Source of the DNA: Methanobacteriaceae archaeon
GTDB lineage: Archaea; Methanobacteriota; Methanobacteria; Methanobacteriales; Methanobacteriaceae
DNA: 23,867 bases
Direction: 5' to 3'
Assembly: GCA_900766745.1 (NCBI GenBank)
Contig: CAAFWR010000007.1
Coordinates: 1 to 23,867 of the forward strand
A program made the position numbers and the translations under genes. Under the pieces are notes generated by a model, which ran no database searches, was not told the DNA's origin, and saw only the letters and a list, made by a program, of their open reading frames with translations. This document shows positions 1-7,618 of the stretch, in pieces; within the stretch, counting starts at the first letter, position 1, and each line of letters begins with the position of its first letter.

Positions 1-16
1 CTATTCTTAATAGCAG

Positions 17-104
17 AAAAGAACTCTGAACATGAAACCTTATAGGTGACGAGCATGCCATGACACCTATACAGGTTGAGCGTACCATAGGAGTTCTTTT
101 TTTT
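17..104 (+). ncRNA. Structured RNA element, copy 1 of 2 (unrecognised family)
   Basis: An outer 10-bp stem, AAAAGAACTC (17-26) with GAGTTCTTTT (91-100), encloses an inner stem TATAGGTG/CACCTATA and a conserved GACGAG-containing loop, and is followed by a run of eight T on the plus strand. A near-copy lies at 699-787. The pair next to the outer stem is U-G here and U-A in copy 2, which keeps pairing on the plus strand but would be A-C on the minus strand; this and the 3' T-run favour a plus-strand RNA. It could be a small RNA with its own terminator or an elaborate terminator. I do not recognise the family. Confidence 0.6.
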
Positions 105-107
105 GTG

Positions 108-275
108 CTCATTTTTAATTTTATGGTTCACTATAAACGTAGATTTATTGTCGGTGTTTACCTAAACACCTTCAGATGAAAGATACATAGCTTAGCGGAA
201 CTAACTGCTGATAGTGAGTCAATGAACTCCTATGGACATATATTGTCCCCTAATGTACTTCATTGTTAAAGCAAT
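108..275 (+). other. Non-coding leader region with small hairpins
   Basis: No convincing gene is seen between the first RNA element and the leader of the next gene. It holds a near-perfect hairpin GGTGTTTA/TAAACACC (153-170) and a short one GGACA/TGTCC (234-248). An 18-codon ATG frame beginning at 124 has no good ribosome binding site. I could not fix a promoter with confidence. Confidence 0.4.
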
Positions 276-358
276 AACCTCTACTAGACAGCTTCAGTAC
301 TGTGCAGGGCTGTCGTAGAGGTTAGGTACCTCTATATCTATGCACTAGAGGGAGGTAC
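276..358 (+). promoter_or_regulatory. Leader with competing hairpins that can mask the ribosome binding site
   Basis: Hairpin 1 has arms AACCTCTAC+GACAGC (276-292) and GCTGTC+GTAGAGGTT (309-323), 15 pairs with a two-base interruption. Directly after it GTACCTC (326-332) can pair with GAGGTAC (352-358), which contains the ribosome binding site of the gene starting at 363. Because CCTCTA occurs at both 278-283 and 329-334, and TAGAGG at both 316-321 and 346-351, the strands can swap partners. This is the layout of a translational switch or attenuator; ligand or trigger is unknown. Confidence 0.5.
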
Positions 359-362
359 TTAT

Positions 363-692
363 ATGAGTACAAGTTTATCAATGATGCCTGTGACAACAGG
401 TGTGAACCCTTATGCGGTTCATATGGGATTTTTCCCAACGTTAGTAATAGTGCTAATAGCACTATTACTAATTTCCCGTTTTGTCGGGAAGTTCTTTGAT
501 ATCTACAAAGATATCAAAGAAGAGCGTCGAAAAGACGCTGCCGAAGTGCGAGCTCAAGCTGCCGAAACTCGCGAACAGCGACGTTTCGAGCATGAGGTTT
601 CTGAGTGGGATAAACCTGCTCAGAAAGATTTCTCGTCCTCGGTTTCTAAAAAACCACGAACCAAAAAGAGCCGTGGTTGCACGAAAAAATAG
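363..692 (+). CDS. Small single-pass membrane protein, unknown function
   Basis: 109 aa. Residues about 22-42 form one hydrophobic segment (FFPTLVIVLIALLLISRF), followed by a long, strongly charged, probably coiled-coil tail rich in Glu, Arg, Lys and Ala and ending in a very basic KKPRTKKSRG stretch. This suggests a membrane-anchored protein with a cytoplasmic tail, perhaps binding nucleic acid or a partner. The start is supported by GGAGG at 351-355, seven bases upstream. The gene is bracketed by two copies of the same structured RNA and its ribosome binding site lies in a hairpin, so translation is probably regulated. Shape resembles small phage or plasmid membrane proteins (holin- or spanin-like), but I see no diagnostic motif. 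Function unassigned. Confidence 0.65.
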   Translation: MSTSLSMMPVTTGVNPYAVHMGFFPTLVIVLIALLLISRFVGKFFDIYKDIKEERRKDAAEVRAQAAETREQRRFEHEVSEWDKPAQKDFSSSVSKKPRTKKSRGCTKK

Positions 693-698
693 CTCTTT

Positions 699-787
699 AA
701 AAGAACTCTGAACATGAAACCTTATATAGGTGACGAGTACGCAACGACACCTATTATAGGCTGAGCGCACCATAAGAGTTCTTTTTT
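699..787 (+). ncRNA. Structured RNA element, copy 2 of 2 (unrecognised family)
   Basis: Second copy of the element at 17-104. Outer stem AAAAGAACTCT (699-709) pairs with AGAGTTCTTTT (starting about 776), then T6. The inner stem keeps TAGGTG/CACCTA but has a small internal loop and two extra bases relative to copy 1. Conserved single-stranded blocks are CTGAACATGAAACCT near the 5' side, GACGAG in the apical loop and TGAGCG-ACCATA before the closing arm. Conservation of the loops, not just the stems, argues for more than a simple terminator. It begins seven bases after the stop of the gene at 363-692, so it may also end that transcript. Confidence 0.6.
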
Positions 788-851
788 ATGCTCATTCGCC
801 TAAATTTCCAGACTATTCCCTATCAATTCTGGTTCACTGTGCATATATGGA

Positions 852-1025
852 ATGGGGGTATCACCTTTGTTAATATTCTTTGAAAACGCATTTATATCAC
901 TTTATTACTATATTTCTAATTATATTCTGTATCTTATAGCAATTGTTTTAATGATTGCTATGGGAATTTGTGAATACAGAGATAAACAGTTCAAAACTGT
1001 AAATGACGAACGTAAGGTCGTATAA
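852..1025 (+). CDS. Small membrane protein, unknown function
   Basis: An open frame of 57 codons from ATG 852, or 52 codons from an in-frame TTG at 867 that has the better-spaced GGGGG ribosome binding site at 854-858. The product is a hydrophobic peptide with one or two membrane segments (FISLYYYISNYILYL followed by IAIVLMIAMGI) and a charged C-terminal tail (EYRDKQFKTVNDERKVV). Its stop (1023-1025) lies just before the AAGGGGGG ribosome binding site of the next membrane-protein gene, so it is probably the first gene of the long plus-strand cluster. No family is recognised. Main doubt: it is short and rests only on spacing and composition. Confidence 0.5.
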   Translation: MGVSPLLIFFENAFISLYYYISNYILYLIAIVLMIAMGICEYRDKQFKTVNDERKVV

Positions 1026-1038
1026 GGGGGGGAATTCT

Positions 1039-1581
1039 ATGGCTATTAATACAGATTATTCAGCTTCCAGATATGAAACAGAAACACTTCCGTACAAACT
1101 CTTGGAAATTCTTAAAATCAGTGCATATACACTGCTTTTGATTATTATGATGCTTGTTACGGTTAAGCTCTATTCATATTTAGGACGCACTATCGTTCTA
1201 TATGCTTCGGTCGCTACATCTGGAGCATGCTTGTTAACTTATTTTGTTGTTTCGATGGATAGACCAAACATGATTATTGCTTTTAAGCGTAATTTATTGA
1301 TTTATTATGGGATTTTAATTGGAGCATATTTCCTTACTCAGAATTTGAATGGAATTGATGCGTCTCAATTAGGAGCATCATTGGGACTAAATGCAGGGCA
1401 AACGCAAAACAATGCAATGCAGGGGTGGCTTACAACAGCAGTCCAATTTGCAATGTTCTTGTCTCCTATTGGGTTTGTTGGTATGGAAATCAAAAGAATC
1501 TTTGTATTCTGGGGATTTGGACATGGTCATACAACAAAAAGAAAAAGAGCAGAACAGCTTCAAAAAACAATCGTCAAATAG
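1039..1581 (+). CDS. Polytopic membrane protein of the pilus/ATPase cluster
   Basis: 180 aa from the ATG at 1039, chosen over an upstream in-frame ATG at 1003 because AAGGGGGGG sits 6-8 bases before it and the earlier start overlaps the preceding gene. About four hydrophobic segments are seen near residues 24-45, 50-71, 82-102 and 128-148, with a short basic C-terminus (HTTKRKRAEQLQKTIVK). A Gln/Asn/Gly-rich stretch lies between segments 3 and 4. It ends 18 bases before the large HerA-like ATPase gene, whose ribosome binding site is in that gap, so the two are probably co-translated. It could be the membrane partner of that ATPase, by analogy with VirB3/VirB6-type proteins beside VirB4. That role is inference; no family motif was recognised. 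Confidence 0.7.
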   Translation: MAINTDYSASRYETETLPYKLLEILKISAYTLLLIIMMLVTVKLYSYLGRTIVLYASVATSGACLLTYFVVSMDRPNMIIAFKRNLLIYYGILIGAYFLTQNLNGIDASQLGASLGLNAGQTQNNAMQGWLTTAVQFAMFLSPIGFVGMEIKRIFVFWGFGHGHTTKRKRAEQLQKTIVK

Positions 1582-1599
1582 GAAAGGAGGAAATTCTTT

Positions 1600-4500
1600 A
1601 TGTCTTTTAGAGATGGACTTAGGAAACTTGCTTATTTAAAAAACAGTGCAGAAACAGATGAATACGATATGGATGATCTTATTATCTGTGACGAAAAGAT
1701 TGACATCGACGGAGATAAATTAAATTATCTTCTTTTCGAATTCAATCGAGATACTGGATATGGACGTTATGAAAAGGTCTATAAGGCAATTAAAATGGTC
1801 AAAATCAAACGAGTTCCTAAAAAAGACCTTACATTATCATCTTTTCTACAAATGCAGGAAGGTGTTGTTGCTGGTAGTTATCAGGAGCAAATCAACTATC
1901 TGCAAATCTTTGCCAATATTATTTATCCTGAACGTCTTGGACTGATTTTTGGATATGGTGTTCAAGGTGTCAGCTCATATTCTTACGAAGATGCAAAGCA
2001 TTTAGCTGATGTACAGATGGCTTCTTTGGAGCGAAATATTACAGGTACTTTCAGGACTTTGGAATATTGTGATTTAACGGCCGCAGATGCTAGATGGATT
2101 TTCAATAAGCTTGGAAATATGAAAGAAATGCGTGTTATTCGAGGTGTTCCTGTTCCTAAAAAAACAAATGGTCGTATTCAGACAAATACATTTGCCAGTG
2201 TTCAGCCCGAAGATGTAGAAGAACAAAGCGAAGAATTTCTGATGGGAATGGATGATTATGAGTATCTGTTTGTTTTGACAGCGACTTCTGTTAATCAGTC
2301 TACAATTTCGAAATGGAAAGAAGCTAATTTGAAAGAAGCTTCATATTATGCTGGAATTCATACAGGGCAGAAATCCATGTCTTTTGGCGTTTCTATGCCA
2401 ATGGTATACGCCGCTAATCTTTCTAGCGGACAAAACTGGGGTGAATCTCAAGGAAAATCTTACGGAGAAAACTGGGGACAGTCACACAGTGTTGGAAACA
2501 GTCTCACAGACTCTGTAGGGGTCTCTCATGGACTTTCAACAAGTCACAGTGTTGGTACATCGCTTTCTAAATCACTTGGAACAAGTGTTGGGAATACGGT
2601 TGGTGAATCGCTTGGGTCAAGTCACAATGTATCTTCAGGAACGAACTCAAGCTATGGAACGAATTCATCCATGTCTCACGGAACAAGTATGTCAGAAAGT
2701 GTCAGTAATGGTGTGAGTTCATCTAAATCTCATTCAGTAGGTTCTGGTTTTAGTCAAGGGACAAGTGCAAGTAGTAGTTTTGGCGGAAGTCATAGTACTG
2801 GAGCCAGTAAAGGAACATCTTTTGGATTAGGCGCAAACAGCGGATACAACTGGGGACTTAATGATTCTAACAGTAGTGGCACGAATGCTGGAGTAAAATT
2901 TGGAGCAAAAGTTATCGGTGGAAGTCTTGGGTGGAGCAGTGGGACATCTCATGGCAGTAGCGAAGGATGGAGCCGTGGAGGTAGTTCAAGTTACGGGTTA
3001 AGCAATGGTACTTCTACTTCTAATGGGTCAAGCTGGAGCAATGGTATTGGTTCTTCAACTGGTATTTCAAATTCTATTTCAGATTCAACATCTACAGGAA
3101 TCAGTTCTTCATATGGATTAGGTCGAGGAATTTCTGACAGCATTTCATCAGGTATCAGCAACTCTGTTGGTTCAAGTTTCTCTCAAGGTGCTGGAACATC
3201 CTACGGTCAGTCAACATCTTCAAATATGGGTGTAAGTCAGAGTACTTCTCAAGGAATCAGTGAAAGTTATGGAACAGGAGAAAGCTTTGGTACATCTCAA
3301 TCCCGTTCAGTCGGACAAAGTACTTCAGATGGAACAAGTACCGGTCAATCCGTAGGAACTACAGATTCTTCAACAACTGGCCACAGCACTTCATCTGGAA
3401 GTTCGAGCAGTATGGGGCTTGGTCCTTCTATCAGCTTTGCTCGTACATTCCAGTGGGAAGATTTGGAAGTTGCTCATTTATTGGATTTACTAAAATTCTC
3501 ATGTCAACGTTTGATTCGAGCTTCAAACAATGAAGGAATGTGGTTTACAGATATCTATATCGCAACAGAATCGGAAGAAGCGGCATCTGCAGCAACAGCT
3601 TTATCTATGTCGGCATGGCATGGAAGTGATGTTTTGGCTTCTCCATTACAGGTTTATAAACCAAGTCCTCATGAAAAGGATTATCTAATGAAACACATGT
3701 CAGTATTCTCTCCAAGTGTTATTAAAGAGGGTATTCCTGGTGAGTTTGAATCCTATAAATACACAACACTTCTATTAAGTGACGAATTGGCCGCTTACAG
3801 TCATCCACCTCGCGCCAACATTGGAGGCATTCAGGCTGCAATCGACGACCCACCAATCTTGACAATTCCTTCAAATCGTCAGAATGGTGAAATCTTTATT
3901 GGATACGTGGCAGATGTTGAAAAATACAGCAAACATTCAGGATATAAATCTCGATTCAAATACTGCTTAAGCGGAAAAGAGCTTCACCACGCATACATTT
4001 CAGGAGCTTCTCGTTCTGGTAAGACTGTAGTAGCAAGACGTATGGTTGCTGAAGCTTATGCTCATGTGCGTCGAGGAGAAAAGAAAAAACGATTAAGATT
4101 TCTTATCATGGATCCTAAACAAGACTGGCGTTCACTTGCAAAAATTATTCCTAGTGATCATTTCCGTTTTTACTCTCTTTCAGACCCTGAGTTTCATCCT
4201 GCTCATTTAAATCTGATGAAAATTCCTAAAGGTGTCTATACAGAACGATATGCTGATAAATTACGTGAAATCTTTATTCGTAGTTACGGCTTGGGAGATC
4301 GTGGTTTCTCAATCTTGGGTAAAGCTATCAATGAAGTCTATCGTGAAGCAGGATGTTTTGAACCTTCTGTAAAATATAATCGTTTCGACCCTAAAACTGG
4401 AACATATCCAGCAACAGAACGCAGTAAAAATATTTCATTAGCTGCAGTATGTGCAAAGCTTCAGGCTGAAGCCGAAGACCCTGCAACAAAACGTGACAAA

Positions 4501-5364
4501 GCTGAAGCAATTCAACGTATCGTTGATCGTATGGAATCTTTTAACGAGCCTGATTCAACAATTTATGAAATCTTCTGTAAAACAGGAGATGAAGGACTTG
4601 GAATTGATGATTTGCTTGGTGCTGATGATGTTATCGTACTTGAATCTTATGGTATGGATACAAAGACTTCTGCCTTCGTATTTGGTCTTTTAACCTCAAC
4701 TGTATATCAGTACGCTGTTTCTAACGGCGGATTCGTTGAGCCTGAAAATCAATATGAAACGATTCTGGTCATTGAGGAAGCTAACCAGGTTCTGATTGGT
4801 AACGAAGATACAGATAACCTTGGAGGTGCAAATCCATTCGAAGTTATTCTTGACCAGTCAGCAGGATACGGATTATTCATCTGGACATTGACGCAGAAAA
4901 TTGCCGATATGCCAGACTCTGTTTTAGCAAACAGTGCCATCAAGATTATTGGACGTCAGGACAGAAAAGACGATATTGATACGTCTATTGTTCAGATTGG
5001 TAAGGATGGTAAAATCGTAGACCGTGTATTCAAAAACTGGCTTCCAGACCAGCCTATCGGTTGGTTTATCATCAAGTCATCTCGTAACGGTTCCTTTTCA
5101 GATAATGCTCCAGTACATGTTATGGTTGAATATCTGAACATCCCTTCATTAAACAATGAAGAACTGGATGATGTTTTAAGACTTGGTGAAGTAAAACGTG
5201 TCAATGATGAAATCGAAAAGTATTCAGAAGATTATAAGACGGTGTTTACAAATGATCAAGAAGGACTGACAGAACGTCAGGATACACAGGATGAAGCAGT
5301 TCAAAAACGTACACGTCCCGTAAAACATATTGACCCGTATATGCCTGCGTCGAAAAATCGTTAA
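1600..5364 (+). CDS. HerA/VirB4-like ATPase with a long Ser/Gly repeat region
   Basis: 1254 aa, starting at ATG 1600 after AAAGGAGGAAA. Residues 1-270 are an N-terminal domain of no recognised family. About 272-607 form a low-complexity stretch built of Ser, Gly, Thr and Asn (units like SHSVGTSLSKSLG, GTSxSxG). From about 625 an ordinary globular sequence resumes. Walker A is GASRSGKT (802-809); a strand LRFLIMDPKQDW follows as in HerA/VirD4/VirB4 (DUF87-like) ATPases; Walker B is ETILVIEEAN (1053-1062); a late conserved-looking block with IGRQDRK may hold the sensor. These ATPases are hexameric motors that move DNA or protein through membranes. It stands at the head of a Tad pilus cluster, which normally has only TadA as motor, so it likely adds a substrate-moving or coupling step. 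Family confident; substrate unknown. Confidence 0.8.
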   Translation: MSFRDGLRKLAYLKNSAETDEYDMDDLIICDEKIDIDGDKLNYLLFEFNRDTGYGRYEKVYKAIKMVKIKRVPKKDLTLSSFLQMQEGVVAGSYQEQINYLQIFANIIYPERLGLIFGYGVQGVSSYSYEDAKHLADVQMASLERNITGTFRTLEYCDLTAADARWIFNKLGNMKEMRVIRGVPVPKKTNGRIQTNTFASVQPEDVEEQSEEFLMGMDDYEYLFVLTATSVNQSTISKWKEANLKEASYYAGIHTGQKSMSFGVSMPMVYAANLSSGQNWGESQGKSYGENWGQSHSVGNSLTDSVGVSHGLSTSHSVGTSLSKSLGTSVGNTVGESLGSSHNVSSGTNSSYGTNSSMSHGTSMSESVSNGVSSSKSHSVGSGFSQGTSASSSFGGSHSTGASKGTSFGLGANSGYNWGLNDSNSSGTNAGVKFGAKVIGGSLGWSSGTSHGSSEGWSRGGSSSYGLSNGTSTSNGSSWSNGIGSSTGISNSISDSTSTGISSSYGLGRGISDSISSGISNSVGSSFSQGAGTSYGQSTSSNMGVSQSTSQGISESYGTGESFGTSQSRSVGQSTSDGTSTGQSVGTTDSSTTGHSTSSGSSSSMGLGPSISFARTFQWEDLEVAHLLDLLKFSCQRLIRASNNEGMWFTDIYIATESEEAASAATALSMSAWHGSDVLASPLQVYKPSPHEKDYLMKHMSVFSPSVIKEGIPGEFESYKYTTLLLSDELAAYSHPPRANIGGIQAAIDDPPILTIPSNRQNGEIFIGYVADVEKYSKHSGYKSRFKYCLSGKELHHAYISGASRSGKTVVARRMVAEAYAHVRRGEKKKRLRFLIMDPKQDWRSLAKIIPSDHFRFYSLSDPEFHPAHLNLMKIPKGVYTERYADKLREIFIRSYGLGDRGFSILGKAINEVYREAGCFEPSVKYNRFDPKTGTYPATERSKNISLAAVCAKLQAEAEDPATKRDKAEAIQRIVDRMESFNEPDSTIYEIFCKTGDEGLGIDDLLGADDVIVLESYGMDTKTSAFVFGLLTSTVYQYAVSNGGFVEPENQYETILVIEEANQVLIGNEDTDNLGGANPFEVILDQSAGYGLFIWTLTQKIADMPDSVLANSAIKIIGRQDRKDDIDTSIVQIGKDGKIVDRVFKNWLPDQPIGWFIIKSSRNGSFSDNAPVHVMVEYLNIPSLNNEELDDVLRLGEVKRVNDEIEKYSEDYKTVFTNDQEGLTERQDTQDEAVQKRTRPVKHIDPYMPASKNR
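2413..3420 (+). repeat. Degenerate Ser/Gly-rich coding repeat inside the ATPase
   Basis: About 1 kb of imperfect short repeats encoding Ser-X-Ser-X-Gly-like units (residues about 272-607). A conserved-looking block with YNWGLN and FGAKVIGGSLGWSSG sits near the middle. The frame stays open throughout and codon use varies among TCA, TCT, AGT and AGC, so it is a maintained protein region rather than a simple DNA expansion. Confidence 0.85.
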
Positions 5365-5400
5365 TAATCAAAGAAAACATAAAATTATCTAAACAAATCG

Positions 5401-5426
5401 AACCATACACTCTTTTGTGTATGGTT
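5401..5426 (+). promoter_or_regulatory. Intergenic hairpin between ATPase and cpaB
   Basis: AACCATACAC (5401-5410) pairs perfectly with GTGTATGGTT (5417-5426) around a TCTTTT loop. Only a short T-stretch follows, so termination would be weak. It lies 36 bases after the ATPase stop and 37 before the cpaB start, and could set the relative level of the pilus genes by partial termination or by protecting a processed mRNA end. Confidence 0.6.
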
Positions 5427-5463
5427 TACTGTTTAAGTGTAAGGAGTATAAGGAGGTTATTTT

Positions 5464-6249
5464 ATGCCATCATCAAATCGAAGAAATTCTCATCAGCAGA
5501 CTTCCTCAAGACAAAATCAAAACAAGAAATCTGCAAACAAAATACATTTAGGTGTACCTATTATGCTTTTAGCGGTTGGAATCATTATGGCTGGAATGAT
5601 TGTAGTTGCATTTGGTCTTCATACCACAAGTGTCGTGGTTGCAACCACAACAATTCCTGGCAATACTGAAATTACTTCCGATATGGTCACTGTAAAGAAT
5701 CTTGAAAAAAGTTCCCTTCCTAACAACTATATTTCTGGGAAATATCTTTCAAGTGTAGTTGGAAGCTATACAGATATCGGTGTAACTTCAGGAGGCGTTG
5801 TAACAACAAGCAATGTAGCTTCTGAAAAAAGTCGTAAATCTGCTGCAATTCGTAAAGGATATACACGAATGCAGTTAAGTGCGAACAATATTCCAGTAGG
5901 AATCCAGACAGATGATCACGTTAATGTTCTTATTGGAATGTCATTAAGTGATTATGGAAAGAGTGTCATGACATATCAGAACATTCTCGTAACAAATGTA
6001 AATAAAGGAAGCAGTGGAAATATTTCCAGTCTTGAAATCGAAGTAACTCCAGAACAGGCTCAAAAAATTCAGTTTGCTCAGTCAAACGGCACAATCACGA
6101 TTACGTTGCTTCCAAACGGATATGAAGAAGAAAACCTTGATATCACAGATGAAAGTTCAGCATCTCAGTTCAGTAACGATTCTTCAAGTTCGTCTGTTGT
6201 TATCAATAACGGCAAATCAAATTCATCAAGTGACGATGAAGATGATTAA
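5464..6249 (+). CDS. cpaB: Flp/Tad pilus assembly protein CpaB/RcpC
   Basis: 261 aa. A polar, Gln/Ser-rich N-terminus is followed by one membrane segment (about 33-53, MLLAVGIIMAGMIVVAFG) and a SAF-like domain (about 56-120) with VVVATTTIPGNTEITSDMV, the usual CpaB start of the beta-clip fold. The middle domain (about 130-220) has the RcpC pattern of strands ending in VTPEQAQKIQFAQSNGTITITLLP. The last 35 residues are Ser/Asp-rich and probably disordered. In diderm bacteria CpaB works with the CpaC/RcpA secretin; none is seen here, as expected of monoderm Tad systems, where CpaB may act in the wall. AAGGAGG eight bases before the ATG fixes the start. Operon gene, 28 bases before tadZ. Confidence 0.88.
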   Translation: MPSSNRRNSHQQTSSRQNQNKKSANKIHLGVPIMLLAVGIIMAGMIVVAFGLHTTSVVVATTTIPGNTEITSDMVTVKNLEKSSLPNNYISGKYLSSVVGSYTDIGVTSGGVVTTSNVASEKSRKSAAIRKGYTRMQLSANNIPVGIQTDDHVNVLIGMSLSDYGKSVMTYQNILVTNVNKGSSGNISSLEIEVTPEQAQKIQFAQSNGTITITLLPNGYEEENLDITDESSASQFSNDSSSSSVVINNGKSNSSSDDEDD

Positions 6250-6277
6250 TATTTTTAGTTAAGAAAGGAGAAAATAT

Positions 6278-7612
6278 ATGGATAAGACAAAGTTTATTAT
6301 TGCGGATACATTTGATCCTTTTATTGACGAATTCATGGGGTGCTGCGAAAAAGCAGGTTCTCCAGTGGTTCTATGTACAACGGCTCAAGAAATCAAGCAA
6401 GAAATCTCTAAAACACCTTTAAACATAATGATTCTTCTTTCTGTTTCAGATGAGCTTCAGGATTTTTCCAATATTGTTTATGAACTTGAAAAAGAAAGCC
6501 TGATTGGATGTACGATTTTCCTGATTAATTCACAAGATAAAGATACGATTTCTTTTTTGGATTCTCATCATGGACAATGGATGGATTGTGCCAGCGTTTA
6601 TGGCCGAGACATTTTTGATAATTTAATGCAGATTCATGACGATATTGTAAATCAGGACATCAATATGGACTTACCTGCTGATGATCAGTATCAGGCTCCT
6701 GCTGTTCCTGCAACTGGAGATAGAGACGCTTATACAGTAGTTATTGCTTCTCCAAAAGGCGGAACAGGCAAGAGTACATTGGCTATGGAAATTGCTTATT
6801 TTTTAACGGATGTTAAAGAACGGCGTGTATGCCTTATTGATTTGAATACATCTTTTGACACTTTATCAACAACGATTGCGTGTGTTCGTAAAGACAGAGA
6901 TCATCTGACGTTATATGACTGGGTATTGAATATTCAAGACCAGTGTTATGACAAAATGACACGTGAAGAGCGTATTGAATTGGAAAAGTCTCCCGACAAA
7001 GACTTTACTCCATATCTTGAAAAATATGGTTTTACCTTTTCAAAGGAAGATGTTCAGCAGCTTCTTATCAAAGACCCTAAAACAGGAGCAAAAGGGAAGC
7101 GAGATTCAGGGCTTTGGATTCTTCCAGCTATTGCTTTGCCAGTTGATATGAAGTATGTTCGTGAAAGCTATGTTGAGAAAATTCTGGGAGTTTTAAAAAG
7201 CTGGTTCGATATCATTATCGTTGATACAGCTGATAACCTTTCCTATGTCACAACAGAAGGATACAGAGGTGGGGATGTTACGTATCTAGTAACTAGTCAC
7301 AGCACGGCAGCAACGGTTGTTGCGGCGAAATTGATGAGTAATTTAAAGGAATTTGGACTGGATAATCACGACTATCGTCTTATCGTAAATTCTCCAAATG
7401 GAGCATTTTATGAAAAAGACCCACGAACCTTTGCAAGAGCTTTAGACGTTGAATTGTCAGCATCTCTCCCTTTCGAAATTGGTATTCAGAAATCTCATGC
7501 AAAAGGAAGACCTTTCTGTATCTACAACAGACGAAGCAAATTTGCCAAAGCTCTGGAAGCTGTTGTTGCAGAAATTGAAGATGATGCTCTGTACAAGAAA
7601 CAAGGGGGGTAA
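6278..7612 (+). CDS. tadZ: TadZ/CpaE-like MinD-family ATPase
   Basis: 444 aa. Residues 1-125 look like the atypical receiver-like domain of TadZ/CpaE proteins. The MinD/ParA-type domain begins near 150 with a deviant Walker A, PKGGTGKST (159-167), followed by a strand with CLIDLN and a Walker B-like FDIIIVDTAD near 312-321. TadZ proteins localise the Tad machine, often to a cell pole, using ATP-dependent dimerisation. An insert of about 80 residues (roughly 210-285), rich in charged residues, separates the Walker A part from the later strands and is longer than I would expect in plain MinD. AAGGAG precedes the ATG. Four bases separate its stop from the ribosome-binding and start region of tadA, so coupling is likely. 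Confidence 0.88.
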   Translation: MDKTKFIIADTFDPFIDEFMGCCEKAGSPVVLCTTAQEIKQEISKTPLNIMILLSVSDELQDFSNIVYELEKESLIGCTIFLINSQDKDTISFLDSHHGQWMDCASVYGRDIFDNLMQIHDDIVNQDINMDLPADDQYQAPAVPATGDRDAYTVVIASPKGGTGKSTLAMEIAYFLTDVKERRVCLIDLNTSFDTLSTTIACVRKDRDHLTLYDWVLNIQDQCYDKMTREERIELEKSPDKDFTPYLEKYGFTFSKEDVQQLLIKDPKTGAKGKRDSGLWILPAIALPVDMKYVRESYVEKILGVLKSWFDIIIVDTADNLSYVTTEGYRGGDVTYLVTSHSTAATVVAAKLMSNLKEFGLDNHDYRLIVNSPNGAFYEKDPRTFARALDVELSASLPFEIGIQKSHAKGRPFCIYNRRSKFAKALEAVVAEIEDDALYKKQGG

Positions 7613-7618
7613 TTACTA

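Noticed and set aside
468..773. Minus-strand open frame of 101 codons over the small membrane gene
   Set aside because: No ribosome binding site, runs through the structured RNA copy 2, and the plus-strand gene has clear signals.
17..787. Repeats around the small gene as integron attC sites of a cassette
   Set aside because: The core sites GTTRRRY and RYYYAAC are missing, and the T-runs and loop conservation point to RNA elements.
1003..1038. Upstream ATG at 1003 as start of the four-segment membrane protein
   Set aside because: It overlaps the small preceding gene and lacks a ribosome binding site, while ATG 1039 has AAGGGGGGG at good distance.
2413..3420. Ser/Gly repeat as an assembly artefact or a separate gene
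   Set aside because: The frame is open end to end, units are diverged and synonymous codons vary, so it is a real part of one protein.
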